Origin: Paramesorhizobium endophyticum | GTDB taxonomy: Bacteria > Pseudomonadota > Alphaproteobacteria > Rhizobiales > Rhizobiaceae | Assembly: GCF_014640615.1 (NCBI RefSeq) | Contig: NZ_BMHH01000021.1 | Span: 1-64,000 of the forward strand | Reading direction: 5' to 3' | Length of the DNA: 64,000 nt | Part shown: positions 48,257 to 56,937 of the stretch, piece after piece | How positions within the stretch are numbered: the stretch's first letter is position 1 | Layout: the number at the start of each line of letters is the position of its first letter | Notes under the pieces: generated by a model | What the model was told of the DNA's origin: nothing | The model's database searches: none | What the model saw: only the letters and a program-made list of their open reading frames with translations | Translations under genes and position numbers: made by a program

Positions 48257-49515
48257 CGGTTTTCCTCTCTTTCAAGCCGCCGGGCCAGGGCATTGACCTC
48301 GGCGATGCTGTGGATACGGCGTCTGTTAACGGCGAGATGCCGCCCGAATTTGAGCGCTTTCGCCTCGCAAGCCGCCCGAAGCCGTTCATCCTCGATGGTT
48401 TCGAAATCGGCATTGTGGGCGAGACCGAGAATGCGGCGGTGGGTTTCTATCCCGGCAAAGCCCAGCGCATCGGTCCAGATCGTATGGATCATCTCGTCCA
48501 GCGCCTGTTCCGCCCCTAGGCTGTCCCCCTGATCCTCGAAAAGCGATTTCTGGTAGAGTATCCCGTCGCGTTCGGTGCGCCAGAGATGGGAGAACTCCGT
48601 CCGGAAACTGTCCCAGATGGTCGAAGCGGTCTCGAGCAGATAGGCGCGCATGGCGTCCCGGTTGCCATCATTTTCATGTCCGGCCTGGGAGAAATAGCTC
48701 ATCCAGAAATTGGCGAGCAGCATGCCCACATCGAAGGCCATGGGCCCATAGAAGGCGAATTCGGGATCGATCACGCGGGTTTCGTCATCCGTCACCATGA
48801 CGGAGCCGGTGTGCAGATCGCCGTGAAGCAGCGTTTCGGCGTTCGAGGCAAACAGATGTTTCAGCCGTTGTGCTTCCACCTTCAGGTCGCGGTCGGCCCG
48901 CAGCTTTGCCACCAGTTCGTCGAGATGCGGGCTGGTATGGCGGTTCAGCACCGCCTCGAAATAAGGGTCCGAAAATACGAGGTTTTCGGTGATGTCGCAG
49001 AGTTCGACGTTGTCGGCGAAAAGCGCCAGATCCTCCTTGCGCTTGCGGGGCGTCATGGCGAGATCGGAGCCGCGAAAGAGTGTGCGCGCCAGATAGAGGC
49101 CGAGATCCGCCGCGATCTTCGGCAACTGCCGGCCTTCGATCAGTGCGCGCCGCAGGATCACATGCGGCGAGAGATATTCCATGACGATGATCGCCTGATC
49201 CTGGTCGAAATGGTAGACCTCCGGCACGCTTCCCGGGTTCCGCTCCGCCGCCCGGATGAGGGCGTGATATTCGAAGAAGGACCGCTTCAGCGGCAACGGC
49301 CAGCTTTCGCCGACGAGCCGCACATAAGGCAGCGCCTGCTTGACGATCACCGCCCCGGCATCGCCCTTGACGATGAAAACCAGATTGAGATTGCCATCGC
49401 CTACCTCGCGCACATCCCAGCGGGCAATGTCCTCGCCGATGCGCTGTCTTAATTGAGGTTGGTTCCCCAGCCGCCCCGGCAAGGTGGCCGGTTCAAGCGC
49501 CTCAAAACCATGCAT
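48253..49515 (-). CDS. mtnK: S-methyl-5-thioribose kinase
   Basis: A 420-residue small-molecule kinase. The catalytic loop is [13 protein letters not shown] and the metal motif [15 protein letters not shown], both as in Mtn[17 protein letters not shown] covers the nucleotide-binding lysine region. It phosphorylates 5-methylthioribose (or 5-deoxyribose) at C1. ATG 49515 follows GGGGAGGAG; the 17-codon extension would overlap that site. First gene of the leftward operon, divergent from a sugar ABC importer. Confidence 0.93.
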   Translation of the reverse strand: MHGFEALEPATLPGRLGNQPQLRQRIGEDIARWDVREVGDGNLNLVFIVKGDAGAVIVKQALPYVRLVGESWPLPLKRSFFEYHALIRAAERNPGSVPEVYHFDQDQAIIVMEYLSPHVILRRALIEGRQLPKIAADLGLYLARTLFRGSDLAMTPRKRKEDLALFADNVELCDITENLVFSDPYFEAVLNRHTSPHLDELVAKLRADRDLKVEAQRLKHLFASNAETLLHGDLHTGSVMVTDDETRVIDPEFAFYGPMAFDVGMLLANFWMSYFSQAGHENDGNRDAMRAYLLETASTIWDSFRTEFSHLWRTERDGILYQKSLFEDQGDSLGAEQALDEMIHTIWTDALGFAGIETHRRILGLAHNADFETIEDERLRAACEAKALKFGRHLAVNRRRIHSIAEVNALARRLEREENR

Positions 49516-49663
49516 GCTCTCCTCCCCTGACACTGGCGGCAAATGCCCGTTCCGGCTTGTGCCCAAAAATCAGAACCGAATTTCGAAAAGCCGATACGCG
49601 CTGCAAGGCCGATGCCTCCAACATCGCCTGCGCCTGGCTACAATTGGTAGATCAGCATTCTGT

Positions 49664-49707
49664 CAAATGTCAACTGGATTGACATTTGCTAAAATCGGGC
49701 TTTTAGT
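49664..49707 (+). promoter_or_regulatory. Inverted repeat over the -35 region of the ABC importer/mtnK promoters
   Basis: CAAATGTCAA (49664-49673) and TTGACATTTG (49679-49688) are perfect inverted copies five bases apart. The right arm contains TTGACA, a good -35 element, with a weaker TTTAGT -10 at 49702-49707 for the rightward importer genes. A regulator bound here could control both mtnK and the importer. TTGACA-bearing dyads recur at both SorC-type regulator promoters. Confidence 0.65.
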
Positions 49708-49726
49708 CCCATACCGGGAGGAGCAC

Positions 49727-51271
49727 ATGGGACAGGACTACGTTTTCCGTATCGAAGCCTTGCGCAAATCGTTCGGCCCGTTTCGCGTGTTGAACGGGGT
49801 CGATCTTAGCCTGCGGGCAGGGGCTGTGAGGGTGCTGATGGGGGCCAATGGCGCGGGGAAATCGACGCTGGTGAAGGTCGTCAGCGGCGTGTACGCCCGC
49901 GATGCCGGCACCATGTCGCTGGGTGCCGCCGATTTTGCGCCCTCCGGCCCTGCTGAGGCGATCCGTGCAGGCGTCGTTACGGTGCATCAAAACATCAATG
50001 ACGGCGTGGTGGCCGATCTCGACGTTGCCACCAATCTGACGCTAGACCGGCTCAACGGGCGGGGAGCGAGCGTCCTTTTCAATCCGCGCAAGGTTCGCGC
50101 ACAGGCCGCTAAAGTGGCGGAACGTATGGGGCTTGCCATCGACCTCAACGCCTGGATTTCCAGCCTCTCGCTGGCCGACCGCCAGATGGTGGCGATTGCC
50201 CGCGCCATGGCGCATGAGCCGAAGGTTCTCATCCTGGACGAGCCGACATCTTCGCTGTCTACCACAGAAGCGGACCGGCTGTTTGCGCTCATCGACCGCT
50301 TGCGCGCGCGGGGTGTCGCCATCCTCTACATCTCGCACCGCATGTCGGATATCCGCCGCCTTGCCGACAGCATCGTCTCCCTGCGCGACGGGCGGATCAC
50401 TGGCGTCTTCGAAGGGCCGGACCTCGATTATGAAGGTGCGGTCAACGCCATGCTCGGGCAGAAAATCGGCAAGGACCGGATTGAGGTTCGGTCTGCCTCC
50501 AAATGGATTTTCGAGGCCCGTAATCTCACCATAAACGAGGGATCCCGGCCTTTTTCATTGACAGTGGGCGATGGTGAGATCGTAGCCGTCACCGGCCTTG
50601 TCGGCGTGGGAAAGACAGCGCTCGCGGAGACGCTTTTCGGCGTTCGTCAGGCGTTGGGTGGCGAGATGGAACTGGAGGGCAGGGGCTATTCTCCGGCAAG
50701 CCCAGCCGCCGCCATCCGGCAGGGCGTGTTTCTCGTCGCCAAGGACCGGGGAGAAAACGGCATCGTTCCCGATTTCAGCATAGAGGAAAATATCAGCCTG
50801 CCTTTTCTGCGGTCCCTGTCCAGTCTCAGCGTCCTGAGCCGGAAAAAAGAGCGCGCGCTGGCCCGCCGGCAGATCGAAGCGCTTGGCGTTGTCTGCCGCA
50901 GCGAGCGCGATGCGATGCATACGCTTTCCGGCGGCAATCAGCAGAAGGTGATGGTTGGCCGCTGGCTTACACAGGCCTCGCGTCTGCTCGTGCTGGACGA
51001 ACCCTTTCAGGGTGTCGATATCGCGGCGCGCCGCGACATCGCCATGAAACTGCGCGCCTCGTCGGAAGGGCGCGGCACCATCGTTTTTCTTACAGAGCTC
51101 GACGAGGTCTTCGAGATTGCCGACCGTATTCTTGTCATGTCGGAGCACAGTATCGTCGGTGAGCACCGCAATGCCGGGCTCGATGTCGAAAGGCTGCTTG
51201 CGGAAATAGCGGGGCGTCATTTCCTCACGGAAATAGCGGAAACAAATGCCCCACGAACCATGGTTGAGTGA
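49727..51271 (+). CDS. Sugar ABC transporter ATPase, RbsA type
   Basis: A 514-residue double-domain ATPase. The first domain has Walker A GANGAGKST, degenerate signature LSLADRQMVAIARAM and Walker B VLILDEPTSSLS. The second has GLVGVGKT, signature LSGGNQQKVMVGRWL and LLVLDEPFQGVDI. This is the class serving ribose, AI-2 and nucleoside importers. ATG 49727 follows GGGAGGAG. Divergent from mtnK, so the imported sugar is probably 5-methylthioribose, 5-deoxyribose or a related pentose (inference). Confidence 0.9.
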   Translation: MGQDYVFRIEALRKSFGPFRVLNGVDLSLRAGAVRVLMGANGAGKSTLVKVVSGVYARDAGTMSLGAADFAPSGPAEAIRAGVVTVHQNINDGVVADLDVATNLTLDRLNGRGASVLFNPRKVRAQAAKVAERMGLAIDLNAWISSLSLADRQMVAIARAMAHEPKVLILDEPTSSLSTTEADRLFALIDRLRARGVAILYISHRMSDIRRLADSIVSLRDGRITGVFEGPDLDYEGAVNAMLGQKIGKDRIEVRSASKWIFEARNLTINEGSRPFSLTVGDGEIVAVTGLVGVGKTALAETLFGVRQALGGEMELEGRGYSPASPAAAIRQGVFLVAKDRGENGIVPDFSIEENISLPFLRSLSSLSVLSRKKERALARRQIEALGVVCRSERDAMHTLSGGNQQKVMVGRWLTQASRLLVLDEPFQGVDIAARRDIAMKLRASSEGRGTIVFLTELDEVFEIADRILVMSEHSIVGEHRNAGLDVERLLAEIAGRHFLTEIAETNAPRTMVE

Positions 51272-51272
51272 C

Positions 51273-52313
51273 ATGAGCATCGAACACACCCCCACGCCGG
51301 AGCCGCAGGCCATTCCATCCGCCTCGCTACGCGATCTCGCAATCCGATATGGGTTTCTCGCGCTTCTTCTCGGGCTCATCGTTTATTTCTGCCTTTCGAC
51401 CAGCGGCTTCGCCTCGCCGCAAAGTGCGGTCTTCATCCTGCAATCGGTGTCGATCACCGGCATTCTCGCGCTGGGCGTGACGGCGACGTTGGTCGTCGGC
51501 GGGTTTGATCTCTCCATCGGCTCTGTCGCGACCACGGCGATGATGGCGTCATCCTATGTGATGGTGGTGATGGGCGGGGATGCGCTGACCGCGACGCTCG
51601 TCTGTCTCGCCATCGGCGCCGCGGTGGGCCTCATCAACGGGATGCTGATCGTCTATATGCGCGTGCCGGACCTGCTCGCCACGCTCGGCATGATGTTCCT
51701 GCTGCTGGGGCTCCAGCGCATCCCGACCGAAGGCCGCTCCATCGCCACCGGCATGACGCTGCCCGATGGCTCGGTTGCGACCGGCACTTTTTCTCCGGCA
51801 TTTCTGGCGCTGGGACGGCACCGCTTCGATTTCATTCTGCCCAATCTCCTGCCGGTTTCGGTGGTGATCCTGATCGTGCTGGCGCTCGCGATCTGGTTTT
51901 TCCTCGAATACACCCGCTTTGGCCGCATGATGTACGCGGTCGGCTCCAATGAGCGGGCGGCGGAACTCGCCGGTGCGCCGGTCAATGCCTACAAGATCTG
52001 GGCCTATGTGATCTCCGGCGTCTTCGCCTCCATCGGCGGCATCCTGCTTGCCGCCCGGCTTGGACGCGGGGACATCGCGTCGGGCAACAATCTGCTTCTC
52101 GACGCCGTGGCCGCCGCATTGATCGGCTTCGCCGTGCTCGGAGCCGCCAAGCCCAATGCCTTCGGCACCGCCGTCGGCGCGCTGTTCGTCGGTGTGCTGC
52201 TGCAAGGGCTCACCATGATGAACGCGCCTTACTACACGCAGGATTTCGTCAAGGGCGCGGTACTGGTCGTCGCCCTTGTCTTCACCTTCGCCCTTTCGGG
52301 ACGAAGAAAATAG
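51273..52313 (+). CDS. Sugar ABC transporter permease, RbsC type
   Basis: A 346-residue permease with about ten hydrophobic helices. LVVGGFDLSIGSVATTAM and AVGSNERAAELAGAPVNAYK are the standard RbsC-family blocks. One base separates the ATPase stop from ATG 51273; an alternative ATG at 51246 would overlap the ATPase gene. Confidence 0.88.
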   Translation: MSIEHTPTPEPQAIPSASLRDLAIRYGFLALLLGLIVYFCLSTSGFASPQSAVFILQSVSITGILALGVTATLVVGGFDLSIGSVATTAMMASSYVMVVMGGDALTATLVCLAIGAAVGLINGMLIVYMRVPDLLATLGMMFLLLGLQRIPTEGRSIATGMTLPDGSVATGTFSPAFLALGRHRFDFILPNLLPVSVVILIVLALAIWFFLEYTRFGRMMYAVGSNERAAELAGAPVNAYKIWAYVISGVFASIGGILLAARLGRGDIASGNNLLLDAVAAALIGFAVLGAAKPNAFGTAVGALFVGVLLQGLTMMNAPYYTQDFVKGAVLVVALVFTFALSGRRK

Positions 52314-52344
52314 GCATGAGAAACGCAACTGGGAGGATATGCGT

Positions 52345-53388
52345 ATGTCTTTAACGAGAAGAACCTTGGCCAAGCTCGGGCTTGCGCTGATCGGGGCCAC
52401 CATGCTGGGCGGGATGGCGCAAGCCGCCGACAAACCCGCGCCGTTCGACAAGCCCGGTGATGTGAAAATTGCGCTGGTGCGCTATTTGTCCACGGGCGAT
52501 TTCTTTCAGTCCTATCTTGCTGGGGTAGAGGCGCAGGCCAAGGCTCTGGGCGTGGATCTGCGCGTGCTCGACAGCCGCCAGGATGCGGCGCTGCAGGCGG
52601 ATATGGTCGATCAGGCGATTGCCATGGGCGTCAACGGCATCATCATCCAGCATGGCTTGACCGAGTCCATGAAGGAAGCCGCCAAGCGCGCCGTCGATGC
52701 GGGCATCAAGGTCGTCGCCTTCGACGTTAATGTCGAGAACGACAAGATTCCGCAGATCGAACAGTCCGACCGCGACTTGGCCCGCCTCGCGCTGGAGCAG
52801 GCGATCAAGGACAATGGAGAAAGCTGGAAGGCCGGTTATGTCTATGTCGCCGGCATCGCGCCGCTCGACCGCCGCGACGAGACGTGGAAGGAATTCAAGA
52901 AGAAATATCCTGGTATCGAGGAAAAGGCGATGTTCGGCACGATGGATAATCCCATCGCCAATTCGGTCGCCAATCAGGCGCGCTCAGTGATCTCGGCTAA
53001 TCCTGACATCACTGTAATGTTTGCTCCCTATGACGAATTCGCCAAGGGCGTGAAGATCGCGGTCGATGAGGCGGGACTTTCGTCGAGCGTGAAAATCTAC
53101 TCTGCCGATATCTCGACTTCAGACATCGCGGCGATGCGGGAGCCGGGCAGCGCTTGGGTCGCCACCGCTGCGACGAACCCCGCCGTGGTTGGGCAGGTCT
53201 CGGTGCGCGCGCTTGCGATGCTGCTGGCGGGCGAGGACCCCGGCAAAAGCGTGATCGTGCCGCCGACACTCATCACACAGGCGGACCTCAACGAGAACGA
53301 CATCAAGAACATGGAAGAGCTCGCGGCCAAGATGCCGCAATTCGCCCATGCTGATGTCGTCATGCCCGCATGGATGCTGAAGCCGTAG
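52345..53388 (+). CDS. Sugar ABC transporter, periplasmic binding protein
   Basis: A 347-residue RbsB/LsrB-type (periplasmic-binding-4) protein. The signal LTRRTLAKLGLALIGA contains paired arginines, and cleavage is likely after MAQA, residue 27. DSRQDAALQADMVDQAIAMGVNGIII is the family's first-lobe core. ATG 52345 is chosen because GGGAGG is eight bases upstream; the ATG at 52339 is too close to it. A strong terminator follows at 53466. Confidence 0.88.
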   Translation: MSLTRRTLAKLGLALIGATMLGGMAQAADKPAPFDKPGDVKIALVRYLSTGDFFQSYLAGVEAQAKALGVDLRVLDSRQDAALQADMVDQAIAMGVNGIIIQHGLTESMKEAAKRAVDAGIKVVAFDVNVENDKIPQIEQSDRDLARLALEQAIKDNGESWKAGYVYVAGIAPLDRRDETWKEFKKKYPGIEEKAMFGTMDNPIANSVANQARSVISANPDITVMFAPYDEFAKGVKIAVDEAGLSSSVKIYSADISTSDIAAMREPGSAWVATAATNPAVVGQVSVRALAMLLAGEDPGKSVIVPPTLITQADLNENDIKNMEELAAKMPQFAHADVVMPAWMLKP

Positions 53389-53432
53389 GGCAAGTCCAAG
53401 AGAAATGGAAAAACTTTCCGTACGGACTTGCC
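53389..53432. repeat. Inverted repeat after the importer operon
   Basis: GGCAAGTCC (53389-53397) and GGACTTGCC (53424-53432) are perfect inverted copies overlapping the stop codon region. With the inner GGAAAA/TTTTCC-like bases they may form a long hairpin protecting the mRNA 3' end ahead of the terminator. Confidence 0.45.
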
Positions 53433-53465
53433 GAAACAAGTAATTAACAATCGGCAAACGAAATT

Positions 53466-53492
53466 AGCGGCTCTTCCCCGGGCCGCTTTTTT
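53466..53492 (+). terminator. Rho-independent terminator
   Basis: AGCGGC and GCCGCT form a perfect six-base stem with a ten-base loop, followed by six T residues. It ends the importer operon ahead of the convergent SorC-type regulator gene. Confidence 0.85.
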
Positions 53493-53557
53493 ACCGAATG
53501 CAATTCCGTCGTCAGATTGTCAGCTATTGAGCAATTTCGTGCCGGATGCCGTATCTT

Positions 53558-54517
53558 TCAGGCCGTTCCCATTAGCTTCCCGTGCTTGAGGAGCCGGCGT
53601 GCCATTGAGGCGGTCACCACGAGATGCGAGACAAGACCGCCGCGCAGTGCGGCGACGAGCGAGTGGAACTTGCTGTCTTCCTGCACCACCATCATCCGCT
53701 TGGCGATGGCCCGGATCGATTCAATGTCGGCGGAAATGCAGCGCCTGTTGTAGGCGCAATCGAGCCATTGGCCGTCCCCGTCGATCAATTGCCCGGCGAT
53801 GACGCCCGCTGCGCCATTCCTGCCCGCCGCATACATCTCCTCGTCGGTCAGTGCGCCGCACAACACCAGATGGCTGTCCGCCTCGATGCTTCCAACCGAA
53901 TAGAGGGCCAGCTGGCACTCCGGGATGCCGGCAAGCTGGTCGCGCACCACCGGCTCTTGCCGCAATGCCTCTGCCAATTCTTCGCTGCTCAGCACCAGCG
54001 GCGCGTAAAGATTGATGCCCTCTGCATTCAGCCGGCGCGCGATTTCGGTGGTGCATTGGTCAGGACGGAAGGCATAAGGCGCGCCCAGATTGCCGCAAAG
54101 CTGCATCACCTTGACGCCCTGGAGATCCGCATAGGGCATGACGTCCGCAATGTGATAAACGGTTTGCCCCCAGGCGACGCCGATCCGGTCGCCCTTGTTG
54201 ATGAGTTCGAGAAACACCGCCGCCGCGACAACAGGCATTTCAGCCGCCGGATCCAGCGCCTGGCGATCCTCCGGCACGATCCAGACGGCATCGAGCCCGG
54301 CGGCATCCTCAAGCTCGCGCGCCAGCACATCGTTTGAAAAAAGTTGCGTCGAGGTGGAGATAGTGACAATTCCCATCTCGCGCGCCTTGCGCAAATAGGT
54401 GGCTACCGACGCTCGTGAAATATCGAGATGCTTCGCCACCTCGTCCTGCCGCATGCCGTGGGTGTAATAGAGCCATGCGGCCTTATGCAGGATCTGATCG
54501 GTGGACCTGATCGGCAT
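53558..54517 (-). CDS. SorC/DeoR-family sugar-binding transcriptional regulator
   Basis: A 319-residue SorC-type regulator. The helix-turn-helix is MRQDEVAKHLDISRASVATYLRKA near residues 22-45, and the C-terminal domain is the phosphosugar-binding SorC fold (GDRIGVAWGQTVYHI, SVGSIEADSHLVLCGALTDEE). ATG 54517 is used; a GTG four codons upstream is possible. It is convergent with the importer operon. An extended dyad lies just upstream, suggesting autoregulation. Paralogue of the gene at 56938. Confidence 0.87.
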   Translation of the reverse strand: MPIRSTDQILHKAAWLYYTHGMRQDEVAKHLDISRASVATYLRKAREMGIVTISTSTQLFSNDVLARELEDAAGLDAVWIVPEDRQALDPAAEMPVVAAAVFLELINKGDRIGVAWGQTVYHIADVMPYADLQGVKVMQLCGNLGAPYAFRPDQCTTEIARRLNAEGINLYAPLVLSSEELAEALRQEPVVRDQLAGIPECQLALYSVGSIEADSHLVLCGALTDEEMYAAGRNGAAGVIAGQLIDGDGQWLDCAYNRRCISADIESIRAIAKRMMVVQEDSKFHSLVAALRGGLVSHLVVTASMARRLLKHGKLMGTA

Positions 54518-54540
54518 GGAATTTCTCACTTATTCGCTTT

Positions 54541-54579
54541 ATTTTGACAATAGTCATATCGAATGACAAAAGTCAAAAT
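54541..54579. promoter_or_regulatory. Extended dyad upstream of the first SorC-type gene
   Basis: ATTTTGAC (54541-54548) and GTCAAAAT (54572-54579) are perfect inverted arms; inside them TCAT (54554-54557) and ATGA (54563-54566) form a second pair with the same centre. The left part contains TGACAATAGTCA (54545-54556), identical over 12 bases to 56851-56862 near the second SorC-type gene. Confidence 0.65.
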
Positions 54580-54658
54580 TAATCACGGCATAAGCAGTGG
54601 GCCTGCCGGACTCCAATTGATAGAGCCCGGTTGTCCGATCAAGACGTCGTCGCGGAAA

Positions 54659-56716
54659 CTATCTCATCATCGCCGCGACATTGCCGCCATCGACCGTAAT
54701 GACCGTACCGGTCGAGGCTCGTGCCTGCACGAGATGGAGGACCGCTTCGGCGACGTCATCCGCAGTTACCTCGCGCTTCAGAAGATTGCCGCGCATGTAT
54801 ATGTCCGGCGTGACTCCCCTGGCGCGCGCCCGTTCCTCGACCATCTCATCCGTCATCAGCCCGGTTCGTATCCGGTCGGGATTCACTGCGTTCACGGTAA
54901 TGCCGTCTCCGGCATGTTCGAGCGAGTATTGGCGCATCAAGGCCAAAAGGGCGGCCTTCGAGGTTCCGTAGGGGCCGAAGTCTGGCCCCGGATTGACCGC
55001 CTGCTTGCTCACATTGAACACGATCGAGCCGCCCGTTCCCTGTTTTTGCATCACTTTCACCACAGCCCGCGCGATATAGTGATGGCTCCAGAAATTGAGA
55101 TCGAACGCGGCCTTGAACGAAGCGTCATCGACTTTGGTCAAGGCCCCCCGAAAAGCCGCACCGGCATTGGAAACCAGGATGTCGATGCCGCCGAAATGCC
55201 GCACGATTTCGCCGACAGCCTTCTCAGTCGCGGCAGGATCCGTCAGATCGCAGGCTACGGCGAAACCGCCCAGGCGCGTTGCTTCGGCTGCGACCCGTTC
55301 CGCATCGATGTCGATAAGGGCGAGCTCGGCTCCCTGGCCTTTCAACTGTTCTGCAATCGCCAGGCCAAGCCCACCTGCTGCGCCGGTCACCACCGCGATT
55401 TGCCGGGTTAGCGGCTTTTCCGTCTGCTTGGTCAGTTTCACCTGTTCCAGGGACCAATATTCAAGATCGAAAAGGTCTTCCTCCGGCAGGGCTTCGAACC
55501 GGTCGATACCTTCGGCGCCGCGGATGACCTCGATAGTGGCTTCCGCGACATCGGCACAAATGCGGGCGGATTTCTGCGTCGCTCCCGCCGCGAAAAGTCC
55601 GACGCCTTCCACATAAAAGACCCGGGGCATCGGATCGAGCATCTTCTTTATACCGCCGACCCGCGCATTGTTGCGCTCGAAATATGCTTTGTATTCAGCG
55701 GCATAAGCGGCGATCGCCTTTTTTGCGCCCTCCGCCCAACTATCGAGGCTGCCAATTTCCGGCCGGGGCAGGGCAATGCCATAGCGCTTGATATGGATGA
55801 CGTGCTCCGGTGTCGCGTTGCCGCGGCGGACGAGGCCCGCGACGTTGGGGGCGCCGCAAAAGTCGAGTATCTTGCTGTTCACGCGATGCTCCAAAATGAA
55901 ACGGCGCGGGCGTCCTTCCTGCGGTCCCGCAATGGCAATCGCACCGCGCAATATCGGCGCTATATCGCTGGCCGATGCAGAGGATGCTTGGGTGGGCGTA
56001 GCGCCGGCGTTCCCGAAAGGGTGCGGGTTGCCTCGGCTGATCCGCTGCTCTGCCCGGTCGATGGCGGCGATCATATTTTCATAAGCCTCGCGCGGGTCTT
56101 CCGACCAGGTGAAGATGCCGTGTTTCAGCAGGATCATGCCGGGAGCATCCGGACGGGCCGAAAAAGCCTTTAGGCAGGCTTTGGAGAGATCGAAACCCGG
56201 CATGACATAGGGAACGACGATCATTTCCGGGAAGGTTTCCCGGATAATCTCCTCGCCACGCGGCTGATTGGTGAGGGCTACGATGGCATTGGCGTGGGTA
56301 TGATCCACATGCTTGAACGGCAGGATGGCGTGTAGAATGGCCTCGACGGAGGGGTTGGGCGCAGCCGGATCGAGCAGCAATCGCCGTTGCAGCATGACCA
56401 TGTCGTCATCCGACAGCGTCTCGTAATTAACCATTGCCCTCAAGGGCTCAAGGCGCAGCGCAGGCAGGCCTGCGGGCTCGATCGTACCCATATCCCAGCC
56501 GCTGCCTTTGACGCAGAGCACGGAAACCTCGCTGCCATCATGGTCGGTCAGGACAGCCTTTACCGAGGTATTGCCGCCGCCATGCAGGACGAGCTTCGGC
56601 TCGGAGCCCAGAAGCCGTGTCGTATAGGTTCGAATAGCGACATCGCGGTTGAAGCCGGCTTTTTCATACGTCCCGACAACCGTGGCGAAATCCGCCTGTG
56701 ACCATTTTGATTTCAT
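54659..56716 (-). CDS. Bifunctional class II aldolase/short-chain dehydrogenase, RhaD-like
   Basis: A 685-residue fusion. The N-terminal class II aldolase/adducin domain carries HGGGNTS (45-51), glutamate 125 and the zinc histidines 139, 141 and 199. The C-terminal SDR has VTGAAGGLGLAIAEQ near residue 440 and catalytic Tyr-x3-Lys in PYGTSKAA. The best-known relatives split rhamnulose-1-phosphate into DHAP and lactaldehyde and convert the aldehyde. No other rhamnose genes are present. Here 5-deoxy- or 5-methylthioribulose-1-phosphate from MtnA is a plausible substrate. ATG 56716 follows GGGGAA. Divergent from a SorC-type regulator. Confidence 0.87.
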   Translation of the reverse strand: MKSKWSQADFATVVGTYEKAGFNRDVAIRTYTTRLLGSEPKLVLHGGGNTSVKAVLTDHDGSEVSVLCVKGSGWDMGTIEPAGLPALRLEPLRAMVNYETLSDDDMVMLQRRLLLDPAAPNPSVEAILHAILPFKHVDHTHANAIVALTNQPRGEEIIRETFPEMIVVPYVMPGFDLSKACLKAFSARPDAPGMILLKHGIFTWSEDPREAYENMIAAIDRAEQRISRGNPHPFGNAGATPTQASSASASDIAPILRGAIAIAGPQEGRPRRFILEHRVNSKILDFCGAPNVAGLVRRGNATPEHVIHIKRYGIALPRPEIGSLDSWAEGAKKAIAAYAAEYKAYFERNNARVGGIKKMLDPMPRVFYVEGVGLFAAGATQKSARICADVAEATIEVIRGAEGIDRFEALPEEDLFDLEYWSLEQVKLTKQTEKPLTRQIAVVTGAAGGLGLAIAEQLKGQGAELALIDIDAERVAAEATRLGGFAVACDLTDPAATEKAVGEIVRHFGGIDILVSNAGAAFRGALTKVDDASFKAAFDLNFWSHHYIARAVVKVMQKQGTGGSIVFNVSKQAVNPGPDFGPYGTSKAALLALMRQYSLEHAGDGITVNAVNPDRIRTGLMTDEMVEERARARGVTPDIYMRGNLLKREVTADDVAEAVLHLVQARASTGTVITVDGGNVAAMMR

Positions 56717-56848
56717 TTGCCGTTCCCCTGGCTGGTCGTCCGCATATCCAAATGCGCGCGCAAATACACGATCCGGGAAATTGAATTTCCACGGCACAAC
56801 AAAGGCTTACGAAGATTACTCTTACTTCAGTAACAATTGACACATATA

Positions 56849-56864
56849 ATTGACAATAGTCAAT
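56849..56864. promoter_or_regulatory. TTGACAATAGTCAA dyad between aldolase and second SorC-type gene
   Basis: ATTGAC (56849-56854) and GTCAAT (56859-56864) are inverted arms around AATA. A further TTGACA lies at 56838-56843. The 12-base core TGACAATAGTCA is identical to that upstream of the first SorC-type regulator. It lies in the divergent promoter of the aldolase/SDR gene and the regulator. Confidence 0.65.
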
Positions 56865-56937
56865 ATGGCTGAGCGCCGAATTGAACGAAAGGTATTTCTG
56901 TGCAACTCAGGAAGGTGAGAGACAGTAGGAATCAATT

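Noticed and set aside
54659-56716. Rhamnose catabolism locus
   Set aside because: Only the fused aldolase/dehydrogenase resembles RhaD. No rhamnose isomerase, kinase, mutarotase or rhamnose-type importer is in the window.
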